Of a stretch of DNA of 64,000 nucleotides, positions 44,958 through 53,285 are shown one piece after another (positions within the stretch are counted from its first letter, which is position 1; each line of letters begins with the position of its first letter). Under the pieces are notes generated by a model that ran no database searches, was not told where the DNA came from, and was given only the letters and a program-made list of their open reading frames with translations. The position numbers were made by a program, and so were the translations under genes. The DNA is taken from assembly GCF_004342225.1 (NCBI RefSeq), contig NZ_SMAR01000005.1:1-64000 (forward strand). The letters run 5' to 3'. The DNA is from Martelella mediterranea. GTDB taxonomy: Bacteria > Pseudomonadota > Alphaproteobacteria > Rhizobiales > Rhizobiaceae.

Positions 44958-45311
44958 GTCAGCCTTCTTTAGGAGGTCCTCCAAACCGTCCGAACTCCTT
45001 AAAGGAAGTTGTCAAGGCCGCGCAACATGCCTTTCGTCCAATATGATCCAAAAAAACGCGTTTTCGGATTTATTCATCAATATTTTTGCTAAAAGTCGCA
45101 ATCTAATTTCTTTTTCCGCCAGAAACTGTGTCTTTTTCTGTCGCTGCGGGGATTTTTCGGCCTTTTGCTTTCGTTGCCCGAAACTATAAAAATATGATAT
45201 TTCGCAATAGTGGAGGCGGTCGATACGCATGTAGCGCGACCGGAAGAGACCGGATTTCGACGGGGCTAGGCCTTACGGACCGGTTCCGAAGATGACGAAG
45301 AGGGGCACGCA
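44958..45311. other. Divergent TRAP / aa3 subunit promoter region
   Basis: About 350 bases with no supported gene. It is AT-rich at 45045-45200, as expected for divergent promoters. I see no EcfG-type box and no strong palindrome. Confidence 0.45.
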
Positions 45312-45536
45312 ATGACAGAAGATACGACTGAGTTGTCGGGAAACAAGACCAGCATGGACTATCCGGAACACGAGAAAACCTATCGGTTTTTCATAGCGGG
45401 TACGAAATATGGAAGTGTTCTCGTCGCTGCGCTGATGATTGCCATGGCCGCAGGCCTTGTTGGTCCGTTCGGATTTATTGGCGGCTTGATCGTTTTCATT
45501 CTCGTAAGCGCAATCGGCATTTATACTCTGCGTTGA
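45312..45536 (+). CDS. aa3-type cytochrome c oxidase subunit IV
   Basis: A 74-residue protein with the short motif YPEHEKTYRFFIAGTKYG followed by two hydrophobic helices, the pattern of the small bacterial aa3 oxidase subunit IV family. It would be a single accessory subunit of the inner-membrane oxidase, whose main subunits are not in this window. Being just upstream of pntAA is a familiar alphaproteobacterial arrangement. Confidence 0.82.
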   Translation: MTEDTTELSGNKTSMDYPEHEKTYRFFIAGTKYGSVLVAALMIAMAAGLVGPFGFIGGLIVFILVSAIGIYTLR

Positions 45537-45635
45537 CCGTCAACAGACGTTTCATTGATTCATCGGGAAACCGGCTCGCCGGTCGCTCTTTCGCGGCCGG
45601 TCGCTATTCAGGTTTTATCCTCGTTTTGGGAGTTC

Positions 45636-46790
45636 ATGGTGGGAAAAACAATCTATGTGCCGAAAGAGACGGCGTTCGCGGAAAGTCGCGTCGCTGCCTC
45701 ACCCGACACAGTCAAAAAACTGAAAGCCCTCGGCTTCGATATTGTTATCGAAGCCGGCGCCGGGCTTGCCTCGCGCATTGATGACGATGCATTCCGCGCG
45801 GCAGGTGCCGAAATTGCGGGGGTAGAAGCCGCATCTTCGGCAGATATCATTTTTGCGGTCCGCAGGCCTGAAGAGGACAGTTTCGCGGCTTATAAATCCG
45901 GAGCCGTCGTCGTTGCGCTTATGGATCCTTATGACAATGAGGCGGCGTTGGCCGCGATGGGCGAAAAAGGCCTTTCCGCTTTTGCCATGGAACTGATGCC
46001 GCGCATCACCCGTGCGCAGTCTATGGACGTTCTGTCATCGCAGGCCAATCTTGCCGGGTATCAGGCCGTCATTGAGGCCGCCGCAGTCTTTGACAGGGCA
46101 ATGCCGATGATGATGACAGCTGCCGGAACGGTTCCGGCTGCACGTGTTTTCGTGATGGGGGCAGGGGTTGCCGGTCTTCAGGCCATCGCGACTGCCCGTC
46201 GGTTGGGGGCTGCCGTTTCAGCAACGGATGTTCGCCCGGCTGCCAAGGAGCAGGTCGCTTCTCTTGGCGCTAAATTCATCGCCGTGGAGGACGACGAGTT
46301 CAAGGCGGCTGAAACCGCAGGTGGCTATGCCAAGGAAATGTCGGCTGAGTATCAGGCCAAGCAGGCTGAGCTTATCGCATCGCATATCGCCAAACAGGAT
46401 ATCGTGATCACGACGGCGCTGATACCGGGGCGCCCTGCGCCACGCCTTGTCACACGTGACATGCTGGCTTCGATGAAGCTCGGTTCAGTTGTTGTTGACC
46501 TGGCTGTTGAGCGAGGCGGCAATGTCGAGGGGGCTGAGCCCGGTTCGGTGGTAACAGTCGCGGGTGTCTCGGTTATCGGGTATCAGAATCTGCCCGGACG
46601 GATTGCTGCCAGCGCTTCACTGCTTTACGCGAAGAACCTGCTGACATTTTTCGAAACGCTGGTCGACAAAGAAACCGGTGAGCTCAAAATCAACCGGGAC
46701 GATGAACTGGTCGCAGCAACGCTTTTAACGCATGACGGCGCCGTTGTTCATCCCAAATTTGGCGGTGAAACCGCCGAGGGAGAAGCCTGA
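45636..46790 (+). CDS. pntAA: NAD(P) transhydrogenase alpha subunit, part 1
   Basis: A 384-residue soluble domain I. The start at 45636 (MVGKTIYVPKE) has GGGAG upstream. Alanine-dehydrogenase-like N-terminal part, then the NAD-binding loop MGAGVAGLQAIATARRLGA at about 175-193 and the catalytic RPAAKEQV region. It passes hydride between NADH and NADPH with domain III, driven by the proton gradient. The split alpha subunit (pntAA, pntAB) is typical of alphaproteobacteria. Its stop overlaps pntAB by one base. Confidence 0.94.
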   Translation: MVGKTIYVPKETAFAESRVAASPDTVKKLKALGFDIVIEAGAGLASRIDDDAFRAAGAEIAGVEAASSADIIFAVRRPEEDSFAAYKSGAVVVALMDPYDNEAALAAMGEKGLSAFAMELMPRITRAQSMDVLSSQANLAGYQAVIEAAAVFDRAMPMMMTAAGTVPAARVFVMGAGVAGLQAIATARRLGAAVSATDVRPAAKEQVASLGAKFIAVEDDEFKAAETAGGYAKEMSAEYQAKQAELIASHIAKQDIVITTALIPGRPAPRLVTRDMLASMKLGSVVVDLAVERGGNVEGAEPGSVVTVAGVSVIGYQNLPGRIAASASLLYAKNLLTFFETLVDKETGELKINRDDELVAATLLTHDGAVVHPKFGGETAEGEA

Positions 46791-47203
46791 TGTCTGTTTC
46801 CGATATCAATGCCTCGATTGACGGTGCGATCAAGTCTCTTGAAAGCGCCAAAGAAACTCTGATGAACCTGAATGCCGATGTTGCAGGGGCTGTCGCACAT
46901 GGTGCATCGGGCGGCACTGTTGATCCGTTTATTTTTCAGCTGGCGATTTTTGTTCTTGCCGTCTTCGTTGGTTATTATGTTGTGTGGTCGGTTACGCCTG
47001 CACTGCACACGCCGCTGATGGCCGTTACCAATGCCATTTCCTCAGTCATTGTCGTAGGCGCGCTTTTAGCTGTCGGGCTTTCAGCCAGTGGTGTTGCGAC
47101 CGGTTTTGGCTTCGTCGCGCTCGTTCTTGTTGCGATCAATATTTTCGGCGGTTTTCTTGTCACCCAGCGCATGCTGGCGATGTACAAGAAAAAGGACAAG
47201 TGA
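46790..47203 (+). CDS. pntAB: NAD(P) transhydrogenase alpha subunit, part 2
   Basis: A 137-residue membrane piece of domain II with a charged N-terminal helix and three to four membrane segments (about 45-130). It starts on the TGATG overlap with pntAA. Together with PntB it makes the proton channel. Confidence 0.93.
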   Translation: MSVSDINASIDGAIKSLESAKETLMNLNADVAGAVAHGASGGTVDPFIFQLAIFVLAVFVGYYVVWSVTPALHTPLMAVTNAISSVIVVGALLAVGLSASGVATGFGFVALVLVAINIFGGFLVTQRMLAMYKKKDK

Positions 47204-47215
47204 GGCTAAATCCAC

Positions 47216-48613
47216 ATGTCAGTTAATCTTGCAGCTTTGCTTTTCCTTGTCTCGGCGGTGCTTTTCATCCTCGCACTGCGCGGGCTGTCCCATCCTTCAA
47301 CAAGCCGTCGCGGGAACATCTTCGGTATGGTCGGTATGGCCATTGCCATCGGCACAACGCTTCTTCTGGCCCAGCCCAGCTTTGCGTCTCTGATCTTCAT
47401 CGTTCTGGCTCTCGCGCTGGGCGGTGGCATCGGTGCGTTCATTGCTCGCACAATTCCCATGACTGCGATGCCGCAACTGGTGGCGGGTTTTCATTCGCTG
47501 GTCGGGCTGGCCGCTGTTCTTGTCGCCGCCGCCGCGCTTTATTCCCCGGAAAGCTTCGGCATTGGCGTTCCCGGCGATATCCACCTGCGTGCGCTGATTG
47601 AGATGGCAATCGGTGCGGCAATCGGTGCGATTACTTTTACCGGTTCGATTATTGCATTTCTGAAGCTTGATGGCCGCATGTCCGGCGCTCCGATCATGCT
47701 GCCGATGCGTCATGTCATCAATGCGGCCCTTCTGGCAGCTCTGGTGATTTTCGTGATCAGCCTCTCGGCCACGGCAAACCCGGTGCACTTCTGGTTTATT
47801 GTGGCGCTGGCTCTGGTTCTTGGTGTGCTGATTATTGTTCCGATTGGCGGCGCGGATATGCCGGTTGTCGTCTCGATGCTGAACTCATATTCGGGCTGGG
47901 CTGCAGCGGGTATCGGTTTCACGCTTGGCAATATGGCGCTGATTGTGACCGGGGCGCTGGTCGGCTCGTCCGGTGCGATCCTCTCCTATATCATGTGCAA
48001 GGGGATGAACCGTTCGTTCATCTCGGTCATCCTTGGTGGCTTTGGCGGTGACGCAGCGGCTGCCGGTGGCGCAGACAAGGGCGATCGCAACGTTAAAATG
48101 GGCTCGGCTGATGATGCCGCCTTCCTGATGGAAAATGCGACCAAGGTGATTATCGTGCCGGGCTATGGCATGGCGGTTGCCCAGGCGCAGCATGCCTTGC
48201 GGGAGCTGGCTGATGTGCTGAAAGAAAAGGGTGTGGATGTAAAATATGCCATTCACCCGGTTGCTGGCCGCATGCCCGGCCATATGAATGTTCTGCTGGC
48301 CGAAGCCAATGTGCCTTATGATGAGGTGTTTGAGCTGGAGGACATCAATTCCGAATTCGCACAGGCCGATGTGGCTTACGTGATCGGTGCGAATGACGTT
48401 ACCAATCCGGCTGCGCGCGATGACAAGACCTCGCCGATCTATGGCATGCCGATCCTTGATGTCGATAAGGCCAAGACCTGCCTCTTCGTCAAGCGCTCGC
48501 TTGGTTCTGGCTATGCCGGTATCGACAACGAGCTGTTTTACAAGGATGGCACAATGATGCTTCTGGGCGATGCCAAGAAGATGACGGAAGATATCGTCAA
48601 AGCCATCGAGTAA
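47216..48613 (+). CDS. pntB: NAD(P) transhydrogenase beta subunit
   Basis: A 465-residue PntB. The first 260 residues carry eight to nine membrane helices of domain II. The C-terminal part is the NADP-binding domain III with VIIVPGYGMAVAQAQHALREL and IHPVAGRMPGHMNVLLAEANVPYDEV, plus NDVTNPAAR. It follows pntAB after 12 bases and is closed by a terminator at 48645. The enzyme supplies NADPH. Confidence 0.95.
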   Translation: MSVNLAALLFLVSAVLFILALRGLSHPSTSRRGNIFGMVGMAIAIGTTLLLAQPSFASLIFIVLALALGGGIGAFIARTIPMTAMPQLVAGFHSLVGLAAVLVAAAALYSPESFGIGVPGDIHLRALIEMAIGAAIGAITFTGSIIAFLKLDGRMSGAPIMLPMRHVINAALLAALVIFVISLSATANPVHFWFIVALALVLGVLIIVPIGGADMPVVVSMLNSYSGWAAAGIGFTLGNMALIVTGALVGSSGAILSYIMCKGMNRSFISVILGGFGGDAAAAGGADKGDRNVKMGSADDAAFLMENATKVIIVPGYGMAVAQAQHALRELADVLKEKGVDVKYAIHPVAGRMPGHMNVLLAEANVPYDEVFELEDINSEFAQADVAYVIGANDVTNPAARDDKTSPIYGMPILDVDKAKTCLFVKRSLGSGYAGIDNELFYKDGTMMLLGDAKKMTEDIVKAIE

Positions 48614-48644
48614 ATTCCTTTCGTATTAAATACTGTGCTAACAG

Positions 48645-48673
48645 GCCCCGGAGCGTAAGCATCCGGGGCTTTT
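48645..48673 (+). terminator. Terminator after pntB
   Basis: GCCCCGGA/TCCGGGGC stem with a nine-base loop, followed by four T, 32 bases after the pntB stop. Confidence 0.8.
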
Positions 48674-48693
48674 GTCGTTCTGGCGCATGCTTG

Positions 48694-48718
48694 GGAACCG
48701 CCTCTTGTTTGAAGCGTT
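48694..48718 (+). promoter_or_regulatory. EcfG-type promoter of the extensin-like gene
   Basis: GGAAC at 48694-48698, 16 bases, CGTT at 48715-48718. It sits directly after the pntB terminator and before the extensin-like gene, which supports a start of that gene downstream of 48720. Confidence 0.75.
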
Positions 48719-48749
48719 TGAATTTTATGTCTGGCAAAAGGATATCGCC

Positions 48750-49499
48750 TTGGGACTTCAGAAAACCTTTATGACAGCGTTGGCGCTGATAACGATGAGC
48801 CTTCCCGTGTTCGCTCAGGAGGTCCCGGCCGAGCCGCCGGTGCCAGCAAAGCGCCCAGCAGATCTGGCAGAGACGGCACGAGAGGAAAAGGCAGAAGCCA
48901 AAGTCCAGCAGGAAGACGCCGCATCGCTGCAGACGGAGGATGATGTAGCGTTCCAGCAGTGCATTTCTTCGCTGAAGGCGCTTGGAGCCGAGTTTCGTTC
49001 ATTGGAAACAATCAATGATGCAGGCGTATGCGGGATCGATAAGCCGATTGAGGTGTCGGTCGCGCTGGAAGGTGTCGATCTTGAGCCGGACGCGACAATG
49101 CGTTGCGAAACCGCTTTGCTGCTGGCGCGCTGGGCGCGCGGCTATGTCGATCCTTCAGCGAAGGTTGCAATGGGCACTGACGTGCGGTTAACGGAAATCC
49201 GGCAGGCGTCGGCTTATGTCTGCCGCAATCGCAACAATCGCTCAGGCGGAAAGATATCTGAACATGCCAGAGGCAACGCGATTGATATCCGCAGCCTGAC
49301 GTTTTCGAACGGTCAGAGCGTCGATATGGTTCCGCGCAAGAAAGCCAGCAATATCACCGGTGCCTTCCAGCGTACAATCAGTGCGTCTGCCTGTCTTTAT
49401 TTCACGACCGTCCTGTCGCCGGGCAGTGACGCAACGCATCAGGATCACATGCATCTGGATGTCATAAAACGCGGTGGCGGATACCGTTACTGCCGTTAA
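48750..49499 (+). CDS. Extensin-like family protein, secreted
   Basis: About 249 residues. The start is placed at the TTG at 48750, which has AAGGA eight bases upstream; the ATG at 48771 is the alternative. A signal peptide ends near PVFAQ. A Pro/Ala and charged linker leads to the extensin-like C-terminal domain with CRNRNNRSGGKISEHARGNAIDI and the final HQDHMHLDV, whose His/Asp pattern resembles zinc DD-peptidases. Two Cys pairs fit a periplasmic protein. With an EcfG promoter in front, it is probably a stress-induced envelope protein. Confidence 0.85.
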   Translation: MGLQKTFMTALALITMSLPVFAQEVPAEPPVPAKRPADLAETAREEKAEAKVQQEDAASLQTEDDVAFQQCISSLKALGAEFRSLETINDAGVCGIDKPIEVSVALEGVDLEPDATMRCETALLLARWARGYVDPSAKVAMGTDVRLTEIRQASAYVCRNRNNRSGGKISEHARGNAIDIRSLTFSNGQSVDMVPRKKASNITGAFQRTISASACLYFTTVLSPGSDATHQDHMHLDVIKRGGGYRYCR

Positions 49500-49592
49500 T
49501 GCTCTGCCCTTTTTGACACGAGCGCGCCGCTTTACCAGCCGCCGATGATTGTCGCTGATCGTGACATGGGGCGCCACAAGCAGAATGGGCAC

Positions 49593-49634
49593 AAAAACGC
49601 CGCCAGCAACAGAGTGTGCAAGGGCGGCGTTTTT
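49593..49634. terminator. Bidirectional terminator
   Basis: A 12-base stem AAAAACGCCGCC/GGCGGCGTTTTT with an 18-base loop between the convergent extensin-like gene and SpoIIAA-like gene. It has T runs on both strands and probably serves both. Confidence 0.85.
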
Positions 49635-49647
49635 GAGTCCCGATTGC

Positions 49648-50022
49648 TTACTTTTCGAGCCAGGCGACGGCTTCGCCAACATAGTCTTTGTCCGGGAATT
49701 CATCGCGAATCAGCTTGAATTCTGCATGCGCTAACATGGCGAACATCTGAACGCCCTGCGCAAATCCGACATTGTTGGTAACAAGCGCGATCTTTTTGAT
49801 GTGAAGCGGCTTTTCACGGCGAAACTGCTGTGCGCCAATCTGCGAACCAAGGTCTGTTCCGAGAAAATCCGTTCCGGTAACCAGCAGAAGTTCAATACCG
49901 TCTTCTGCATCCCGTACGTCGAGAGCGGGAATTACAACATTGTTGTAGTCGTCGGCGCTCAATGCGCCATGAATGGTGAAGCCGATTACGGATTCTGGCA
50001 GGTCGTCGATCTTGGTCAGCAT
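49648..50022 (-). CDS. SpoIIAA-like (STAS-fold) protein
   Basis: A 124-residue protein of the SpoIIAA-like family: MLTKIDDLPESVIGFTIHGALSADDYNNVVIPAL at the start, a central beta-alpha pattern and IRDEFPDKDYVGEAVAWL at the end. These small cytoplasmic proteins have a STAS-like fold; their roles are mostly unknown and lipid or regulatory binding has been suggested. It is a single gene, divergent from the DUF2325 gene. Confidence 0.85.
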   Translation of the reverse strand: MLTKIDDLPESVIGFTIHGALSADDYNNVVIPALDVRDAEDGIELLLVTGTDFLGTDLGSQIGAQQFRREKPLHIKKIALVTNNVGFAQGVQMFAMLAHAEFKLIRDEFPDKDYVGEAVAWLEK

Positions 50023-50158
50023 AGTTTCTCTCCATTGGAGCGATTCTGAGAAAGGGCCGGCCGGCCCGGTTTGGGACAGGCTCCCGAAGCTAAGTGATTA
50101 GCCGCAGCGGGAGCCATTCCGGCGCCAACATAAAGCATATTTTTTTGTCGACGGTAGG

Positions 50159-50174
50159 GCTTTTTTAAAAAAGC
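50159..50174. repeat. A/T palindrome GC-T6-A6-GC
   Basis: A perfect 16-base palindrome between the SpoIIAA-like and DUF2325 genes. It could form a short hairpin or a bent-DNA promoter element. A second palindrome, GGGCCGGCCGGCCC, is at 50054-50067 in the same region. Confidence 0.5.
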
Positions 50175-50191
50175 TGTTCCGAAACCGGTAG

Positions 50192-50247
50192 ATAAAACAT
50201 GACTGAAATTATCATCTTTATACTTTACCTTTTTTGTCATGTTTTAT
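50192..50247. promoter_or_regulatory. Inverted repeat with RirA-like box upstream of DUF2325
   Basis: Perfect 12-base arms ATAAAACATGAC (50192-50203) and GTCATGTTTTAT (50236-50247) with 32 bases between. Inside, 50200-50214 reads TGA-N9-TCA, the form of the rhizobial iron-responsive RirA box. Given the IsdG-type heme monooxygenase downstream, iron control is a reasonable guess but unproven. Confidence 0.35.
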
Positions 50248-50293
50248 ATGGTCGATCACAGAGAAGAAACCTGAAGCATTTCGGAGGGAGAGG

Positions 50294-50704
50294 ATGGCGA
50301 AGAAAAACAAGCGGAAGGCGGGTAAAAACCGGGTATCAACCACACAGGGCGCTCAGGCTGATGTCAGTCGCGTTGCTGAAGCACCGGCGGATCTCAACGG
50401 TCGCAGCTTTCTTTATGTCGGTGGCCGTGATTGTCAGGTTGCCCATCTGCGCGCCATTGCCGATGATTACGGTGCCGAGCTGATCCACCATGACGGCGGA
50501 CTGCGTGAGAAGGTCTCACGGATTGACCGTGTTCTTCCATCTGTTGATTGCGTGTTCTGTCCGATTGATTGCATCAGCCACGATGCCTGTGTCCGGGTGA
50601 AGTCTGGCTGCAAGAAGTTCAATAAGGCATTCGTTCCGCTCCGAAACGGGTCTAAATCCTCGCTTGAGCGTGCATTGCAGACGATGAGTGAGCGACAGAA
50701 TTGA
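50294..50704 (+). CDS. DUF2325 domain protein
   Basis: A 136-residue protein. The start at 50294 follows GGAGGGAGAGG. A very basic N-terminus (MAKKNKRKAGKNR) is followed by the DUF2325 core: FLYVGGRDCQVAHLRAIADDYGAELIHHDGG, then VDCVFCPIDCISHDACVRVKSGCKK with four Cys that could bind metal or form disulfides. The family has no firm function. It leads a three- or four-gene run into a heme monooxygenase. Confidence 0.85.
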   Translation: MAKKNKRKAGKNRVSTTQGAQADVSRVAEAPADLNGRSFLYVGGRDCQVAHLRAIADDYGAELIHHDGGLREKVSRIDRVLPSVDCVFCPIDCISHDACVRVKSGCKKFNKAFVPLRNGSKSSLERALQTMSERQN

Positions 50705-50928
50705 TCGCAATTGTTGTTAACGGACGTGAGGCGCGACCCATTGGCCTGCATCGCGTTGATGCCGGTCGTTTTCAAATTTGTGGCGTCACATTCAGTCAGG
50801 CTGAAGTGGTCGCTTTCCCAAATGGCAGATTGGTTCGCACCGCCCGTCATTCCAGGCTAAGGCGTCGAACGGTCATTGAAGCCGACTTCCGTTCACGCCA
50901 TATCCGCAGCATAAAACAATCGGCATGA
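50701..50928 (+). CDS. Hypothetical 75-residue protein
   Basis: An open frame from a TTG that overlaps the DUF2325 stop, ending 8 bases before the next start. The product is basic and Arg-rich at the C-terminal half. No ribosome site or family match is visible. The length and tight fit between genes favour it, the weak start and odd composition count against it. Confidence 0.35.
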   Translation: MIAIVVNGREARPIGLHRVDAGRFQICGVTFSQAEVVAFPNGRLVRTARHSRLRRRTVIEADFRSRHIRSIKQSA

Positions 50929-50936
50929 GGTCTTTG

Positions 50937-51251
50937 ATGTATACTGCTATGAATCGTTTCAAAATATCGACCGGCTCTGAAGAGGCTTTTGAAGCTGTCT
51001 GGAAAGGCCGGGAATCAAGACTTTCAGAGCTTTCAGGCTTTATTTCCTTTCATCTTTTGAAGGGCAAAACCTTTGAGGAAGAGGGCTATACGCTTTATGC
51101 CTCCCACACGATGTGGGAAAGCGAAGACGCGTTCATTGCCTGGACGAAGTCCGAACAGTTCCGCGATGCCCACAAGAATGCGGGCCAGACCAAGGTCGAC
51201 TATGTCGGTCATCCGGAATTCGAGGGCTTTAGCAGCGTTCTGGATTCCTGA
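50937..51251 (+). CDS. IsdG-type heme-degrading monooxygenase (ABM fold)
   Basis: A 104-residue antibiotic-biosynthesis-monooxygenase-fold protein. The start at 50937 has GAGG upstream. The heme-degrading triad of IsdG (Asn, Trp, His at 7, 67, 77) is matched here by N6 (MNRF), W69 (AFIAWTKSE) and H79 (RDAHK). It should open heme with oxygen to release iron, as the rhizobial HmuD/HmuQ proteins do. It overlaps the following glyoxalase start by one base. Confidence 0.85.
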   Translation: MYTAMNRFKISTGSEEAFEAVWKGRESRLSELSGFISFHLLKGKTFEEEGYTLYASHTMWESEDAFIAWTKSEQFRDAHKNAGQTKVDYVGHPEFEGFSSVLDS

Positions 51252-51616
51252 TGGCAGACGCTGCAGACATTTCTGTACTCCCGGTTCTTCCGTCACTGGA
51301 TCTTTCCGAAACCAGAGTGTTTTACGCGGAAAAACTTGGCCTTGATGAGGTCGTCCATGAGGCGGAGAATTATCTCATTCTCCGCCGTCCGGGGCTGGAG
51401 CTGCATTTCTGGCTGACCGGGGAACGGCGCTTATGTGAAAATACCTCCGTCTATATTCGTGGCGGTGGTATCGACGCGCTCTATGCCGAATTTTCAATGC
51501 GGAACATTGCGCGACTGAGTGCTTTTGAAGACCGGCCATGGGGAATGAAGGAATTCTACATTCACGATCCGCATGGCAACCTCTTACGCTTTGGCCGGAT
51601 TCCGGAAGGTGAATAG
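51251..51616 (+). CDS. Glyoxalase/bleomycin-resistance superfamily protein
   Basis: A 121-residue vicinal-oxygen-chelate protein, one beta-alpha-beta-beta-beta repeat pair. It begins VLPVLPSLDLSETRVFYAEKLGL and ends MKEFYIHDPHGNLLRFG, the pattern of the bleomycin-binding subgroup. It would work as a dimer. Coupled by a TGATG overlap to the heme monooxygenase gene; ligand unknown. Confidence 0.85.
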   Translation: MADAADISVLPVLPSLDLSETRVFYAEKLGLDEVVHEAENYLILRRPGLELHFWLTGERRLCENTSVYIRGGGIDALYAEFSMRNIARLSAFEDRPWGMKEFYIHDPHGNLLRFGRIPEGE

Positions 51617-51619
51617 ACT

Positions 51620-51979
51620 TCAGTTGTTTCTCGCTGGCAGAAATGCGGTGAGTGCTGCCAGCAGCCAGCTTGCAATCACAGCCGTGCCGCCAACCGGCGC
51701 GGCCATCCGGAACAGCCCAAAACCGGCATAGCTGTTGGCCACCAGGTCACCGGCAAAAAGTGCGGTGCCGAAGATCATCAAAATACCGGATGCCAGGGCC
51801 GCGCGCGAACGTTCGGACAAGACAGCAAGGCCGATCAGCGCCGGACCGTCGGCCAGGCAGATCAATGCTGCAGATTGCAGAACAGGATTTCCGCCATGAT
51901 AGGCAGCCGCGGCCAGCGTGACACCTGCAGCACCGGATAATCCGCCGAAAAACAAAAGAACCCGTGTCGTGAATGGCAT
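51620..51979 (-). CDS. DUF423 family membrane protein
   Basis: A 119-residue protein with four predicted membrane segments. The start at 51979 (MPFTTRVLLFFGGLSGAAGVTLAAAAYHG) lies 5 bases after the hemoglobin stop. LFAGDLVANSYAGFGLFRMAAPVGGTAVIASWLLAAL near the end is the DUF423 signature. Function unknown; probably co-expressed with the hemoglobin. Confidence 0.85.
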   Translation of the reverse strand: MPFTTRVLLFFGGLSGAAGVTLAAAAYHGGNPVLQSAALICLADGPALIGLAVLSERSRAALASGILMIFGTALFAGDLVANSYAGFGLFRMAAPVGGTAVIASWLLAALTAFLPARNN

Positions 51980-51984
51980 GCATC

Positions 51985-52377
51985 TCACCCCTTGTTCTGC
52001 ATATGATAAGCCAGCTTTTCCACCGGCGGCATGATGATGCCGCGAAGCCGGACATCCGGAACGGTTTCCTCCAGCGCCAGACGGAAGCACAACAGCCATT
52101 CGTCACGCTCGTCAGCACCGATCGGGGCTGGCATATGTCGCATTTTCAGGCGCGGGTGCCCGTGTTTTTCCACATAAACCGGAGGGCCGCCGAAATAGCC
52201 TGTGAGGTAGTCACGAAATTTGGCTTCAGATCCGGACAAGTCTTGAGGATGAATGGCACGGCAGTTTTTCGCCTCCGGCAGCGTGTCCATCAGCGCATAA
52301 AACCTTTGCGTCAGCCGAGCGACAGTTTCGGCGCCGCCGATCGCTTCATAGATGGTCGTTGTTTCCGGCTCGCTCAT
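51985..52377 (-). CDS. Group II truncated hemoglobin
   Basis: A 130-residue 2-on-2 globin. TTIYEAIGGAETVARLTQRFYALMD opens helix A/B, YLTGYFGGPPVYVEKHGHPRLKMRHMP covers the E-F region with the proximal His in RHMP, and W in RDEWLLCF is the group II G8 Trp. Such globins bind oxygen or nitric oxide. It lies close to the heme monooxygenase cluster but on the opposite strand. Confidence 0.9.
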   Translation of the reverse strand: MSEPETTTIYEAIGGAETVARLTQRFYALMDTLPEAKNCRAIHPQDLSGSEAKFRDYLTGYFGGPPVYVEKHGHPRLKMRHMPAPIGADERDEWLLCFRLALEETVPDVRLRGIIMPPVEKLAYHMQNKG

Positions 52378-52427
52378 CGTCTTCCCGTGCCTGTCTGACT
52401 TTATTCAAGTCTTCTTCTAGCGCTTTG

Positions 52428-53192
52428 TCATGCCTGTGCACAATGGAGCGCGATGCCTTTCTCCGACAGCACCTGCCGGTGGTACTGATCCAGTTCTGTC
52501 CCGGTGATAACGGCATGAAAGGTTTCAAGTTCTGTGAGAAAGTGCAGTCCCGGTCGCCCGAACTTTGTGTGATCTGCCAGAAGCACACGTTTTTCCGCAC
52601 CCTTCACCATCAGCCGTTTTGTCTGCACCACTTCCGGATCCTGATGAAAGGCTGCCCCCTCATAAATCGCAGATGCTGAGATGAAGCTCATATCGGCGCG
52701 TAGTCCATTGAGAGCATCTTCGGTCAAAAGACCGAAAAAGCCATTGAACTTCCGGCTATACTGGCCTCCAAGCGTGATCAGATCGACACCGGGTAGACCG
52801 GCCAGCGCCGATATAACACTCAGATTGTTGGTGATCACCGTCAGGGGCAGGCGGGTTTGCAGATGGCTGGCAAGGTGCGCGGCTGTTGATGAATCATCGA
52901 TGATCAGTGTCATGCCGGGTTCGATCCGCTTTGCCGCCAGAGCCGCAATCCGTTCCTTCTCAGCTGCGGCCATTTTTTGCCGGAAGCGGAAGTCGGCCTG
53001 AAACATGGGGGAAGACTGCACCGAAGCGCCGCCGCGTATTTTTCTGAGCTGCCCTGCGGCTTCCAGTTCATCAAGGTCCCGGTGAATGGTCATGCGCGAT
53101 ACGCGGAAATGCTCGGACAGCGCTTCGACGGTTTCTGTCTGCGATTCCATCAGAATGGCCATGATGGCAAGGCGTCTTTCATCTGCTTTCAT
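52428..53192 (-). CDS. DeoR-family transcriptional regulator
   Basis: A 254-residue DeoR regulator. The N-terminal helix-turn-helix (5-60) shows ERRLAIMAILMESQTETVEALSEHFRVSRMTIHRDLDELEAAGQL. The sugar-phosphate-binding domain has IIDDSSTAAHLASHL and a final VLLADHTKFGRPGLH. It is divergent from the class II aldolase gene, so a glycolytic sugar phosphate is a probable effector and the aldolase a probable target. Confidence 0.92.
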   Translation of the reverse strand: MKADERRLAIMAILMESQTETVEALSEHFRVSRMTIHRDLDELEAAGQLRKIRGGASVQSSPMFQADFRFRQKMAAAEKERIAALAAKRIEPGMTLIIDDSSTAAHLASHLQTRLPLTVITNNLSVISALAGLPGVDLITLGGQYSRKFNGFFGLLTEDALNGLRADMSFISASAIYEGAAFHQDPEVVQTKRLMVKGAEKRVLLADHTKFGRPGLHFLTELETFHAVITGTELDQYHRQVLSEKGIALHCAQA

Positions 53193-53262
53193 GGCTTCAG
53201 CGCATCCTGCAACTTGATATCACATCATTATCCATGTGACATATCACACATTGAAACGATTA

Positions 53263-53285
53263 ATATAACAGTATTAGTGTTATAT
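53263..53285. promoter_or_regulatory. Palindrome in the DeoR / fba intergenic region
   Basis: ATATAACA and TGTTATAT, perfect 8-base arms with a 7-base spacer. Just left, TATCACA repeats occur at 53218-53224 and 53242-53248. Either set may be the DeoR site; AT-rich repeated heptamers are usual for this family. Confidence 0.5.
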
